Shown here piece after piece: positions 8,463 through 17,550 of a stretch of 32,094 bases of DNA; within the stretch, counting starts at the first letter, position 1; the number at the start of each line of letters is the position of its first letter. Origin of the DNA: UBA4971 sp029551185 (GTDB lineage Bacteria; Bacillota; SHA-98; UBA4971). The notes under the pieces are model-generated. The model did no database searches, had not been told where the DNA came from, and saw nothing but the letters and a program-made list of their open reading frames with translations. The DNA is taken from NCBI GenBank assembly GCA_035593725.1, contig DAOSZN010000023.1:1-32094 (forward strand), given 5' to 3'. A program made the translations under genes and the position numbers.

Positions 8463-8548
8463 TCATAGTCCGTATAGTTTCCGGCAGGGACCAAGATATT
8501 GATAAGAATCTGGAAAGTGCCGGCGATTACCATTTGGTTGCGTTATCC

Positions 8549-8575
8549 GGAGCGTGGTTATTCCACGCTCCTTTT
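8549..8575 (+). terminator. Intrinsic terminator of the M42 operon
   Basis: A perfect 9-bp stem GGAGCGTGG / CCACGCTCC with a 5-base loop is followed by TTTT. Confidence 0.9.
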
Positions 8576-8728
8576 GATATATGCCCAGCTTGTCTCTGGT
8601 ATATCCTTTCTGCCCACAGAATATATTAGTGCAAGCCGGACACAGTGGCGCAAGCATAATCCCCCAACTGCAAGTTAATTGCGGCCTGTGTCAGCAAGAC
8701 AGGGTTATCGGAGCAGGAGGGAAGCTCG

Positions 8729-10294
8729 GTGCCAAGAAGGATCTGCATTCGCCGGACCGCGCTGACGTGCGCGTTTTTTCTTTGTGTGGAGTTGTTCCTC
8801 GTTTCCCCTATGCCTTCGGCTGTTTCATTCGCCGGTTCAATCTATGATGCCTCGATAGATTCCTCCGGATTCTCCAAACCTTATAGAGAATCCGGGCTTT
8901 ATTGGATTCAGATTAATGTCCCTGCATTCAAACTCACTTTGTTCTCAGGCGAATCCCCTGTAAAAGAGTATCCGATAGCAGTGGGGAAACCTGCTTCTCC
9001 CAGCCGTATCGGCACCTGTAAAGTAGTCAATAAGGCCAAGTATCCAACCTGGTATCCCCCGGACGGCAGGTCTCCGGTGCCGCCCGGCCCGGATAACCCC
9101 ATCTCATGTAGGTGGTTGGGTCTAAGTTGGGCAGGTTATGGCATCCACGGAACGAACAACCCGGCATCCATTGGGAAAGCAGTCACTTCAGGCTGCATTA
9201 GAATGCGTGATAAGGATGTCATGGAGCTTTTTGATATTGTTCCTATAGGCACTAAGGTGGAGTTTACCTACGAGACCATAGAGGTGAGCTCCTATGGAGA
9301 CGGGCCTATGGCAATGCGGCTTACTGTACATCAGGACTTATATCAGCGGGGGACAAACACGGCAGAACAGGTCATAGAGGCTCTAAGAACCTCATTAGTT
9401 CAGGTAATGCTTAACGCAAAGTCTGATACGATGAGTGATGCTATCTCTCCCGCGATGCCTGATATAGACCGGCATGCGTTAGCTGCTTTGATAGACGCGG
9501 CTCGCGGGAAACCGGAACCCGTCCCTTGGCAGGTAAGAGTGGAGATAAGTGTTGTGGCTGAGCCTGTGCATGTGCATCTTGCAGGAGACAGTCAAAGAAC
9601 AGCAGACAGTGCTGACATGACGACTTATTCTTCAAGCTGTAAGAGTCGCAAGGAGGGAGACGCGTTTGCAGCAGCCTCTGACACAAGTGCCGGAGTGAGC
9701 CATGCATATGCTACGACAGGTAACGCATACGCCGAACCAAGCCTCGTATATGCCATAAGAGGCGACATATGCAGCGAAGCGGATTTGGCATATGCCATAA
9801 CAAGTGATACTTGTGGCGAGATGGGCGCAGCATCGACCGGTAAAGATTGCGAAAAGGCTGTAGATACGCGTATTCTATCCGGCGCTTCAAGCAGCGCCTG
9901 CGACGAGGCAGGCGGCGGTATGAACGCAATTCCAGGTAATGACACGGCTGATACTGATCCTGCCGGAGCTCGGGATTCGGTCCGCGTTGAGATGGATCTT
10001 GCGCGCATTGAAGGCGACCGGGTTCTGGTGGCGTTAAGGCCTGTGGCTGAGGCTTTCGGCTATAAGGTGGGTTGGGATGCCAGATTGCAATCTGCGACTG
10101 TCGATCAAAAGGATGCAAAAGGGGTTTTAAGAGGTGGAAGATTTCATGTGTCCCTTGATGAACTCCAGCGTCTCTTGGAAGACGTTGCAATCACCTGGGA
10201 TCCGCAGACATTGACCTTAAGAATAACACAAATTCCAATATCTACAAGGGTGCCTGTTGATTGGTGGAATGCGTTATGGGATCAGGATACTTAA
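8729..10294 (+). CDS. Secreted L,D-transpeptidase (YkuD) with repetitive linker and C-terminal stalk-like domain
   Basis: Starts at GTG with AGGAGG 8 bases upstream. Residues 1-36 are a signal peptide (basic RRICIRR, then a hydrophobic core). The YkuD catalytic domain spans about 58-185, with GIHGTN (His140) and TSGCIRM (Cys156) forming the active-site signature. It would make 3-3 peptidoglycan cross-links or act on envelope peptides outside the membrane. Residues about 286-415 are low-complexity, rich in Ala, Ser, Asp and Cys, with repeats around AYA/VYAI and YAIxxDxCxE. Residues 417-512 resemble the copper-amine-oxidase-N/stalk-type domain seen in Bacillota surface proteins (VALRPVAEAFGYKVGWD). 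It is followed by an SLH-protein gene on the same strand. Confidence 0.9.
   Translation: MPRRICIRRTALTCAFFLCVELFLVSPMPSAVSFAGSIYDASIDSSGFSKPYRESGLYWIQINVPAFKLTLFSGESPVKEYPIAVGKPASPSRIGTCKVVNKAKYPTWYPPDGRSPVPPGPDNPISCRWLGLSWAGYGIHGTNNPASIGKAVTSGCIRMRDKDVMELFDIVPIGTKVEFTYETIEVSSYGDGPMAMRLTVHQDLYQRGTNTAEQVIEALRTSLVQVMLNAKSDTMSDAISPAMPDIDRHALAALIDAARGKPEPVPWQVRVEISVVAEPVHVHLAGDSQRTADSADMTTYSSSCKSRKEGDAFAAASDTSAGVSHAYATTGNAYAEPSLVYAIRGDICSEADLAYAITSDTCGEMGAASTGKDCEKAVDTRILSGASSSACDEAGGGMNAIPGNDTADTDPAGARDSVRVEMDLARIEGDRVLVALRPVAEAFGYKVGWDARLQSATVDQKDAKGVLRGGRFHVSLDELQRLLEDVAITWDPQTLTLRITQIPISTRVPVDWWNALWDQDT
9584..9973 (+). repeat. Repetitive linker inside the L,D-transpeptidase gene
   Basis: About 130 codons of low-complexity sequence. 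GCATATGCT, GCATACGCC and GTATATGCCATAA variants recur, and two neighbouring protein units LVYAIRGDICSEAD and LAYAITSDTCGEMG (about residues 339-366) are clearly related. It separates the catalytic domain from the C-terminal domain. Confidence 0.6.
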
Positions 10295-10354
10295 AGAAGC
10301 CTAGGCAGAGAGACGCGGTAAAACATTGCCTGGATTGAAAAAGGAGAATCGTCT

Positions 10355-10408
10355 ATGGAGAATGGCGGAGAAAACGGGCCTCGTCAAAATACACCAGGCA
10401 TAAGGTAG
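10355..10408 (+). CDS. Candidate 17-residue small ORF
   Basis: ATG at 10355 has AAGGAG 8 bases upstream and encodes MENGGENGPRQNTPGIR followed by TAG. It lies in the leader region of the SLH gene and could be a leader peptide; no family is recognised. Confidence 0.25.
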   Translation: MENGGENGPRQNTPGIR

Positions 10409-10483
10409 CAAATCCGCCATATGTCCCCCAAACGTCCACAACTTACATAAAGGTATAGGCCGCATTATGTGGAATAGCCGTAA

Positions 10484-10506
10484 TTGATGGGATAAAGACC
10501 CATCAA
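10484..10506 (+). promoter_or_regulatory. Perfect hairpin in the leader of the SLH gene
   Basis: TTGATGGG and CCCATCAA form a perfect 8-bp stem around a 7-base loop, about 30 bases before the SLH start codon. There is no T-tract, so it is not a terminator. It may affect mRNA stability or translation. Confidence 0.4.
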
Positions 10507-10535
10507 GCTGGGCAGGAGCACGGCAAAGGGGGGAC

Positions 10536-11795
10536 TTGGCATATATGATTATATACCGCATAGCGCATAAGACAGGGCAAGCTCAAAGAATTGTGGGATC
10601 CGCATTTATCAAGGCTATAGTTGTTGCGCTGTTGGTCGTTGGCATAACCGCATCGTCTGCATTATCTCTTCAAGTTGACGCAGCGACCAAGCCAACTGAT
10701 GTCGAAGGCTGTTGGGCTGAGGAAGCCATCTCGGCCTTAGTGGATGAAGGGATAATCGCAGGTTATCCTGACGGCACATTCAAACCGGAGAATCCGGTAA
10801 CAAGGGCAGAGTTTTCGAAAATGGTAGCCAGGGCTTTCAGGGTCCGGGCTGCAGGTGAACCTACATTCAGTGATATCAAGGATAATTGGGCTAAAGCGTA
10901 CATTGCCGCTCTTACAGAAGCAGGGATAGTCTCAGGTTTTCCCGATGGTACATTTCGTCCTTGGAAAGACATAACCAGAGCGGAAATGACCGAGATACTA
11001 ATCCGAGGGATAAAGCTTGGCGATAAGATGGACAGCCTCAAACAGCCCGAAGCGAGCTTCATAGATGTAAGCCAGGATCACTGGGCATTTCGCAGTATTG
11101 AAATTGCCAATGCCCTTGGGGTGCTCCCGGTGCACTTCGGTGTAGTCTTTGAACCGGAGCTTCCTGCGACACGAGCTGAGACTGCATACATGATAAAATC
11201 CCTTATCGATCTCCGTATTTATGAAGGGAAGCTTGAGAAAACCGATAATCAGCAAGGTATCCTCACAATTACCACCCCGGGCGGAGTCGAACAACAGATA
11301 ACTATGGCTCTTGATACAGCTATCTACAGAAACAATGTAGAAGCCGAACTTGACAGGTTATTGCGTGGTGACGAGGTTTATATCGTATCTGATGTCTATG
11401 GTGAGGCGAGATTCGTAAAAGCACGCGGCCTTGTCACTAAGGATGACGTCACAACGAAGATCAGCATCCTTTCCAAGGGGACTTTGTCTCCTCCGGACGT
11501 TGAAGCGTTAGCAAGATCCGACTGGAACTCTGTCAGGGAAGGCCTTGAACCGAAGCTCATCCGGAACCTGGTGGAAAGGGGACTTACGGAAGAAGAAGCG
11601 ACCACAATCCTGAAGCAGAATTGGGCTGAGCTCAGTGAGCTTGCGAAGAAACGCGTGGTAGGCGCTTTATCTGACGAGTTAGGGGTATCGCAAGACCTTA
11701 TAATGGCGCTCCTTGATTCTGATTGGGAACAAGCAAAGGCTTACGGTCAGATCGAAGTTGCGCAATATGTTCTTATGAAGCTGCTTAATCTTTAG
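10536..11795 (+). CDS. Exported protein with three SLH domains
   Basis: A 419-residue secreted protein. It starts at TTG with a GGGGGG tract close upstream; ATG at 10545 is an alternative. A basic segment and one hydrophobic helix (about 24-46) form a signal peptide or anchor. Three S-layer-homology domains follow at about 54-99, 111-158 and 174-224, with repeat signatures VTRAE, ITRAE and ATRAE and GYPDGTFKP/GFPDGTFRP. These bind pyruvylated secondary cell wall polymer, or peptidoglycan in diderm Bacillota. The remaining ~190 residues contain a small beta-rich part and a helical C-terminus with repeated DW/NW-containing helices (ARSDWNSV, KQNWAEL, DSDWEQA), of unknown function. It lies downstream of the L,D-transpeptidase and has its own terminator. 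Confidence 0.92.
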   Translation: MAYMIIYRIAHKTGQAQRIVGSAFIKAIVVALLVVGITASSALSLQVDAATKPTDVEGCWAEEAISALVDEGIIAGYPDGTFKPENPVTRAEFSKMVARAFRVRAAGEPTFSDIKDNWAKAYIAALTEAGIVSGFPDGTFRPWKDITRAEMTEILIRGIKLGDKMDSLKQPEASFIDVSQDHWAFRSIEIANALGVLPVHFGVVFEPELPATRAETAYMIKSLIDLRIYEGKLEKTDNQQGILTITTPGGVEQQITMALDTAIYRNNVEAELDRLLRGDEVYIVSDVYGEARFVKARGLVTKDDVTTKISILSKGTLSPPDVEALARSDWNSVREGLEPKLIRNLVERGLTEEEATTILKQNWAELSELAKKRVVGALSDELGVSQDLIMALLDSDWEQAKAYGQIEVAQYVLMKLLNL

Positions 11796-11860
11796 CGATA
11801 AGATACCATATGCCTCCATATGCTTCCTATTGAGCTCCGGAAGGCAAAGATTCGAAAGCC

Positions 11861-11886
11861 GGCACCCGATGAGGGTGCCTTATTCA
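11861..11886 (+). terminator. Intrinsic terminator after the SLH gene
   Basis: GGCACCC and GGGTGCC form a perfect 7-bp stem around GATGA and are followed by TTATT. Confidence 0.8.
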
Positions 11887-12197
11887 TGTACTGACCCTTT
11901 TCTTCTTTGCGCTGTCCTTATTGCTTACTGAATTCAGCAGGCTCCCTTCTAAACACGCCTGCCTCATCCTAGGAGTTAACCGGCAAGGACTTACAATGCA
12001 AGAAAAATCGGGAGATCCTGTGTAGTCAGGTTTGGTGAATTGGGATTTCCTTGTCCGGATTAGTGTGTCCTACTGAAATCCACAGGCACTGCACACTAAA
12101 TTGCAGGAATCAGAGGGCGAATGGGGAAGACTCTGATGATATATGATGATATAGGCGGTGTATGTACATACTAACGCTGACATGCGGAGGAAGGATT
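11887..12197. other. Intergenic region before polA
   Basis: No gene is recognised. GGAGGAAGG just before 12198 is the ribosome binding site of polA. An upstream in-frame ATG at 12162 exists but has no good ribosome binding site. Confidence 0.5.
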
Positions 12198-14987
12198 ATG
12201 AGGAGGCAAAAACTTGTAATTATCGATGGCAACAGCCTTGCGAACCGCGCCTTTTACGCGATTCAAGCAAAGCTTACCACCAAAGAAGGTGAGCCTACTA
12301 ATGCCGTGTATGGCTTTGCAAATATGCTCATCCGTTTGATGGATGAGGAAAAGCCGGATATGTTGGTTGTGGCGTTCGACAAATCAGGGCCTACCTTCAG
12401 GCACTTGGAGTATGACGGATACAAAGCTACCAGGAAGGGAATGCCTGATGAACTTAGCTCACAAATGCCGCTCATTAAAGAGCTTCTCGCCGCGTTTCGC
12501 ATCCCTGTGCTGGAGATTGACGGGTATGAGGCAGACGATATCATTGGGACAGTCGCGAAGAAATCAGAAGAAGCAGGGCATGAATGTCTTATTGTGACAG
12601 GCGACAGAGATGCCTTGCAGCTTGTGTCAGGTCTCACCAAAGCCATGCTTACAAAGAGGGGCATAAGCGAAATGGAAATCTATGACGAAGAAGCGGTAAA
12701 GGAGCGCTTCGGAGTCAGTCCTCAACATATACCTGACGTCAAAGGCCTGGCAGGAGATTCATCTGACAATATCCCGGGTGTGCCGGGAATCGGAGAGAAA
12801 ACCGCAGTCAAGCTTATACAGACCCTGGGCGGGATCGAGGATATCCTTGACAATGTAGATGCTGTGCGCCCGGAGCGAATACGAGGCCTGCTTAAAGAAC
12901 ATGAAGATCAGGCAAAACTTTCTAAGAGGCTCGCTGTAATTGATCGAGAAACGCCGATAGAGTTCAGTTTTGAGAAATGTCATGTGGAGGAGCCTGATTG
13001 GCCTGCTCTTGTGGGCCTCCTAAGACGTCTTGAGTTCCGGAGTCTGATGAAGCGTTTTGAGGACAAACTCGGGATGAGAGGTGTAGCCTCTTTTGGAATG
13101 CCAAACCTTTTCAGCCTTGATACTCAAGGCGAGGTTTCACAAGGAGAGAAAGACGAGGCCGGAAAGGGAAGAGACAAATGTGTGACATTAGGGGACTTGG
13201 AAGGAGTTAAGGCTCTTTTAGAGGAGCTGACGCATGCAGGTGAATTTACGTTCGAGACAATTCCTGACAGTGAAAACCCGATGCGTGCAGGGCTTGTCGG
13301 TATCGCGATTTGGCATCCTCCCGGGCAAGGATTCTACCTGCCTTTTGCCCATACAGGCCGGGGCGAGCCTCGTATTCCTGAGGAGCAAGCTATTAGCATT
13401 CTGAAGCCTGTGTTTGAGGATGTGAATATACATAAGATATGTCATGACGCCAAAACGAAGATTATTCATCTGAAGCGTCGCGGTGTTACACTGTCAGGCT
13501 CGATATTTGACACGATGATCGGGGCTTACCTGGCAAGTCCGGATCGGAACACCGATATGGAGCATATTATCAGGGATTACTTGGGCGCCGAGGTGTCTGT
13601 CGTCTCCGACCTGGTCTCGCGTTCAGGCAGAGGAGGCCTTCCAAGGACGATTGGCGAAGTGCGGGCAGACAGCGTCAGGGACGTGGTATGCCAAGGCTTA
13701 GCGAGGCTTCCCGAGCTTCGGGATGTCCTAAGTCAGAGACTCTCTGAGCTTGGTATGGACAGGCTGTTTCTGGATGTGGAGATGCCCCTTGTCAAAATAC
13801 TTGCAGACATGGAAATGGCAGGGGTCAAAGTGGATCCTCACGGTCTTGGTGAGCTCTCTTCTGACCTGGGCGAAAGGCTGGCTGAATTGGAGAAGGAAAT
13901 CTTCCGACTGGCAGGAGAGGAGTTCAACATTAACTCACCGAAGCAGCTCAGTTTCATCCTCTTTGAAAAACTGGGCTTACCTCCTATCAAAAAGACTAAG
14001 ACCGGTTATTCCACTGACGCCGAAGTTTTGGAGACTTTGTCTTTCAGTCATGATATCGCCGGGAAAGTCCTGGATTATCGCGAGCTTGCCAAATTAAAGA
14101 GCACTTACGCTGACGCCCTTGGTGCTTTGATAAATCCGGAAACAGGGCGTATCCATACTACGTTCAATCAAGCTGTGACTTCCACCGGCCGCTTGTCCAG
14201 CAGCGATCCAAACCTTCAAAATATTCCTGTCCGCACAGAAGACGGTCGTAAGATTAGGGCGGTTTTTGTCCCGGGGGACGAAGAAAGTGTCATATTAAGC
14301 GCTGACTATTCTCAGATTGAGCTTCGTGTGCTTGCTCACTTTTCCAAAGACGAGACCCTTATGGAGTCGTTCAGAAAAGATGAGGATGTCCATGCCCGCA
14401 CCGCAGCCAAAGTATTCGGGGTGGATCTTCAGGATGTGACTCCTGAAATGAGGGCAAAAGCCAAAGCTGTTAACTTCGGCATAATCTATGGTATAAGTGA
14501 TTTTGGGTTGGCAAGAGGCATAAAGATCACCCGAGCAGAGGCTTCCGGATTCATCGAAAGCTACTTCAGTCATTACAAGAGGGTAAAGGGGTTTTTAGAT
14601 GAGGTTGTGGCAAAGGCAAGAGAGGACGGGTATGTAACGACGATCCTAAATAGAAGGCGTTACCTACCCGACCTCCGTAGCAAAAACATTCCACGGAGGA
14701 AATTCGCAGAAAGGACGGCCATGAATACTCCGATTCAAGGGACTGCTGCCGACATAATCAAGCTTGCGATGGTAGGTGTCGCAGGAGAGCTTGAGAGGAG
14801 AGGGCTGAGGACACAGATGATACTTCAGGTTCATGATGAACTTGTTTTTGATGTGCCTAAAGATGAACTCAAGGAAGTCGCGGATTTGGTTCGCGAAACC
14901 ATGGAAAACGCTGTTGTTCTTGATGTGCCGCTTAAGGCAGATGTCAAAGCAGGACCTAACTGGCTTGATCTAAGGAAACTTACTTGA
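12198..14987 (+). CDS. polA: DNA polymerase I
   Basis: A 929-residue replication/repair polymerase that removes RNA primers and fills gaps. The start at 12198 is preferred over ATG 12162 because GGAGGA lies just upstream and MRRQKLVIIDGNSLANRAFY is the normal N-terminus. Domains: 5'-3' exonuclease (about 1-290, with DGNSL, GYEADDIIGT, TGDRDALQL and GLAGDSSDNIPGVPGIGEKTA); a 3'-5' exonuclease-like domain (about 300-480); and the polymerase (about 520-929) with motif A DYSQIELR (near 702), motif B RAKAKAVNFGIIYG (near 751) and motif C VHDELVFD (near 878). In the exonuclease-like domain the DxE motif reads FETI and the second-motif Asp is replaced (DAKTK), so proofreading is probably absent, as in Bacillus and Thermus enzymes. 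In Bacillus the polA locus continues with mutM-ytaF-coaE; here two porin-like genes lie in between and mutM is missing. Confidence 0.98.
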   Translation: MRRQKLVIIDGNSLANRAFYAIQAKLTTKEGEPTNAVYGFANMLIRLMDEEKPDMLVVAFDKSGPTFRHLEYDGYKATRKGMPDELSSQMPLIKELLAAFRIPVLEIDGYEADDIIGTVAKKSEEAGHECLIVTGDRDALQLVSGLTKAMLTKRGISEMEIYDEEAVKERFGVSPQHIPDVKGLAGDSSDNIPGVPGIGEKTAVKLIQTLGGIEDILDNVDAVRPERIRGLLKEHEDQAKLSKRLAVIDRETPIEFSFEKCHVEEPDWPALVGLLRRLEFRSLMKRFEDKLGMRGVASFGMPNLFSLDTQGEVSQGEKDEAGKGRDKCVTLGDLEGVKALLEELTHAGEFTFETIPDSENPMRAGLVGIAIWHPPGQGFYLPFAHTGRGEPRIPEEQAISILKPVFEDVNIHKICHDAKTKIIHLKRRGVTLSGSIFDTMIGAYLASPDRNTDMEHIIRDYLGAEVSVVSDLVSRSGRGGLPRTIGEVRADSVRDVVCQGLARLPELRDVLSQRLSELGMDRLFLDVEMPLVKILADMEMAGVKVDPHGLGELSSDLGERLAELEKEIFRLAGEEFNINSPKQLSFILFEKLGLPPIKKTKTGYSTDAEVLETLSFSHDIAGKVLDYRELAKLKSTYADALGALINPETGRIHTTFNQAVTSTGRLSSSDPNLQNIPVRTEDGRKIRAVFVPGDEESVILSADYSQIELRVLAHFSKDETLMESFRKDEDVHARTAAKVFGVDLQDVTPEMRAKAKAVNFGIIYGISDFGLARGIKITRAEASGFIESYFSHYKRVKGFLDEVVAKAREDGYVTTILNRRRYLPDLRSKNIPRRKFAERTAMNTPIQGTAADIIKLAMVGVAGELERRGLRTQMILQVHDELVFDVPKDELKEVADLVRETMENAVVLDVPLKADVKAGPNWLDLRKLT

Positions 14988-15073
14988 CGATTCCTGAAGT
15001 TTCTTGTCGATCATAGAAGGAAAATCCGGAGGCACGTAGAATAATAGTCGCCGGATGGGTTTTGAGGTGTCTA

Positions 15074-15102
15074 TTGGCATTTATGCCGACCTATGGTATC
15101 AT
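15074..15102 (+). promoter_or_regulatory. Promoter of the first porin-like gene
   Basis: TTGGCA (15074-15079) and TATCAT (15097-15102) are separated by 17 bases, each matching five of six consensus positions. Transcription from here would give a leader of about 260 nt. Confidence 0.7.
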
Positions 15103-15368
15103 CTTGCAATAGTATACCCAAAGTCTGTGTTCTGTCTAATTTTAGCCACGTAGCAGGAAGGGAGGTGCAACCCAAAGGTTAGCTACGAGGCTAATCGTAT
15201 AAATACGGACATACATCGCAGCTAAGTCGCAGCAGATTATGAAGGAACAATTAAAGCCTTGACTCTGTGGGAGCGTAAGGGTTGTGAGGAAACAAGGCAA
15301 CTCACAATGATGATACGCCCCTTGGGGTCGCAAAGAACAATTACCGATAACCTTAAGGGGGAAAAGAA
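15103..15368 (+). promoter_or_regulatory. Long structured 5' leader of the first porin-like gene
   Basis: The leader holds a long stem, TTAGCC-A-CGTAGC (15142-15154) with GCTACG-A-GGCTAA (15182-15194), having one symmetrical mismatch and a 27-base G/A-rich apical region. A second hairpin is TTGTGAG (15282-15288) with CTCACAA (15301-15307). A strong AAGGGGGAAAAG ribosome binding site precedes the ATG. It does not match the consensus of any riboswitch class I can recall. It may be a stability or regulatory element, or an undescribed structured RNA. Confidence 0.45.
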
Positions 15369-17267
15369 ATGAGAAAGAACTTAGTTACAGTTCTTACCCT
15401 CATGCTTGTTGCAGTGTTGGCTGTTCCGGCGTTAGGCGCGGAGCTTAAAGTCAGCGGCAAGTATGTAGGTGAGATCGAATACAACAAGACACTCGTAAAC
15501 TCTGTCAATGCCGTTGGAAAGACTTCCGGTATCGATATTCTGGGAATGTCCACCCTGTATTTGACCTTAGATTTTGCTGAAGGCGAAACAGTAGAAGGGC
15601 ATCTTCCGCTTTGCCTGTACAAGGGCGACAACTTTACGGTTGATGCAGATCCTGACGATTCCTTCTGGGCTGTCTACAGAGGGTATCCGTTTGTAATCAG
15701 CCTGAGCAATCAGACAAAGGGAGACTATGCATTCAGCAGCCTCGGCGATCCGCTGGGCCTGGGAGATCGCATAGTTGCTCTTGAAGATGAGTATGGCGTT
15801 CTGAAAATTAAAGGTCAGCCGTATGATGTTGATACTAACGCATATGTTGTCTATACCGCTGAGAATATCAACGAAGCTGATGAGGTCTCCAACAAGGATT
15901 TCCGCTATGTTCTGGGTAGGGCGACATATGACGTGGCAGACGGATATGCTCTCGGTTTGACTGCCGGTGTAAAACATTTAGCTGCTCACGACTATGCGTA
16001 CTATAGCGACGAAGAAGATGCACTCGTTCAGGATAATCCATCCTACGATCTAGTGCGTAACCTTGGCCTCGACATAACCGGTCCGCTGCCTGTTTCAGAA
16101 GAAGCTACGTTCACAGCAGCGCTTGCGCTGGGTAATACCAGGACTCGAACAACCGAAGAGTGGGAAGGAGTCAAGAAAGCGCTGGAGATCAATCTGAACG
16201 ACATGGCGTTTGAAGGAATAACGTTCAATGCTGATATGCACCTTGTAGATGAGGGTTTCGTCGCAGTAGCACCTGACACAAGATCAGCTTCTGAGAGCGA
16301 CGTTTCAGCCTATAACGGTAATCTCTGCCTGTACGGTGAAGCGCTTACCGCTCTCGACATAGCTAATATGAACTTCGCTCTAAAGGTTTACGACGAGTAC
16401 CTGATAAATGCAGATACAAGCAAAGATGAGAACTCCTATAACGAAATTGGCGCGAATGTTGAGTTCCGGCCGCTTGAGCCGCTGGCAGTCGATATGGGCG
16501 GGTACTACAATACTTGCCTGGACACGGGCGACAACGCTGATGATTTTGACGCCCAGGTCTATGGTAAGGGTACATACGTGTTCAGTGATATGCTGGAGCT
16601 CTGGGGCCGTGGCACCTGGGGTAAGGGCAAAGCACTTGCTCTTGAAGGCTCAGGGTTCAGAATCGACGGCGGATTCGACGCAACGCCTCTTGAGGGAGTC
16701 ACTGTATCAGGTGAAGCTGCTTACCAGTTCAAGGACTATGACTTCAAGGAAGACGAGCCGCTTAAGGATGCAAATTGCTTAGATGCCAGTCTGTACGCTG
16801 TTGCTGAGCAGACGTTCCTGCCTGGCGGGGTCGAAAAGGTGGACTTTGTCGCTGCAGGTCTTGCAAAAGGCGATGACATAACAGGAGCTTCAACAACGAA
16901 GTTCGTAGGTTACGGGCATGCTGACATCACTATCAACAATCAGTTCAGCGATAAGATCGCCCTAGTGGTAGGCACCGGCGAGCACTATGATGCTGCACTT
17001 CACAACAAACTTACCTACAACATATCAGAGAACAGCGCTCTCGGAGTAGGCTGCACTTACAGAAACGATAAGGTAGCCGTTGATGCCGACTACACAGTGA
17101 AGATCGGCGAGAGCACACTTGAGGTAGGTTACGGTAAGAGCGGACTTGCCTCTGATCCATGTGATGATGATGATGATGACGGCAAGCCATGGGCATGGCT
17201 CTGCAACGCTTCTACAGAAGAGACGGAGCCGTATCTCTTCACACTGAAGATTACAGTTCCGTTCTAA
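15369..17267 (+). CDS. Outer-membrane-type beta-barrel protein (paralog 1)
   Basis: A 632-residue exported protein. Residues 1-23 are a Sec signal peptide ending in ALGA. The mature part starts ELKVSGKYVGEIEY and consists of alternating-polarity beta segments separated by acidic turns throughout, with no domain I recognise. The last residues, LFTLKITVPF, end in Phe with alternating hydrophobic positions, the C-terminal signature read by the BAM machinery, so I infer an outer-membrane barrel or porin. It is a paralog of the next gene: same signal peptide, LLGMSTLYLTxDF, YKGDxFSLSL-like, SDYAFxSLxDPLGL, and a two-Cys segment ending GKPWAWLC near the C-terminus. The promoter, strong ribosome binding site and terminator suggest high expression. 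Substrate specificity is unknown. Confidence 0.8.
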   Translation: MRKNLVTVLTLMLVAVLAVPALGAELKVSGKYVGEIEYNKTLVNSVNAVGKTSGIDILGMSTLYLTLDFAEGETVEGHLPLCLYKGDNFTVDADPDDSFWAVYRGYPFVISLSNQTKGDYAFSSLGDPLGLGDRIVALEDEYGVLKIKGQPYDVDTNAYVVYTAENINEADEVSNKDFRYVLGRATYDVADGYALGLTAGVKHLAAHDYAYYSDEEDALVQDNPSYDLVRNLGLDITGPLPVSEEATFTAALALGNTRTRTTEEWEGVKKALEINLNDMAFEGITFNADMHLVDEGFVAVAPDTRSASESDVSAYNGNLCLYGEALTALDIANMNFALKVYDEYLINADTSKDENSYNEIGANVEFRPLEPLAVDMGGYYNTCLDTGDNADDFDAQVYGKGTYVFSDMLELWGRGTWGKGKALALEGSGFRIDGGFDATPLEGVTVSGEAAYQFKDYDFKEDEPLKDANCLDASLYAVAEQTFLPGGVEKVDFVAAGLAKGDDITGASTTKFVGYGHADITINNQFSDKIALVVGTGEHYDAALHNKLTYNISENSALGVGCTYRNDKVAVDADYTVKIGESTLEVGYGKSGLASDPCDDDDDDGKPWAWLCNASTEETEPYLFTLKITVPF

Positions 17268-17308
17268 GCAGAAACCGGCTGGGTAAAGACCAGCCTGAAT
17301 CTGTGAAC

Positions 17309-17344
17309 CGAAAAGCCCCCGGGATTGCTCCCTGGGGCTTTTCG
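17309..17344 (+). terminator. Intrinsic terminator after porin-like paralog 1
   Basis: CGAAAAGCCCC (17309-17319) pairs perfectly with GGGGCTTTTCG (17334-17344), and an inner GGGA/TCCC stem closes the loop. The A-tract/T-tract ends make it potentially bidirectional. Confidence 0.88.
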
Positions 17345-17431
17345 TGTCTTTCCCCTTAAGCCTCTGCGCTTGTTTCTGAGGATTTCAAACACGATACGAT
17401 TCAGCTTGGCCCCTTATTCCATATACATAAT

Positions 17432-17460
17432 TTGACAATTAAGGCATTATTATGTAAAAT
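17432..17460 (+). promoter_or_regulatory. Promoter of the second porin-like gene
   Basis: TTGACA (17432-17437) and TAAAAT (17455-17460) with a 17-base spacer; 11 of 12 positions match consensus. The leader is about 85 nt and ends in AAGGGGGAAGGG, the same ribosome-binding segment as paralog 1 (shared CCGATAA...AAGGGGGAA). Confidence 0.82.
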
Positions 17461-17550
17461 ACCGGTATGCATCCGTATATCAGTAAGTGCTTTTGCATTG
17501 TGTCTTATCGTATGAAGACATAGTGTAAAACCCGATAAGGGGGAAGGGTA

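Noticed and set aside
15142..15194. Leader stem as a known riboswitch (c-di-GMP, cobalamin, TPP, ydaO, SAM considered)
   Set aside because: None of the conserved core sequences of those classes could be found; it is kept only as an unassigned structured leader.
17011..17196. His-rich 61-residue open frame on the minus strand
   Set aside because: It is the antisense of the Asp codon run (GAT repeats) in porin-like paralog 1.
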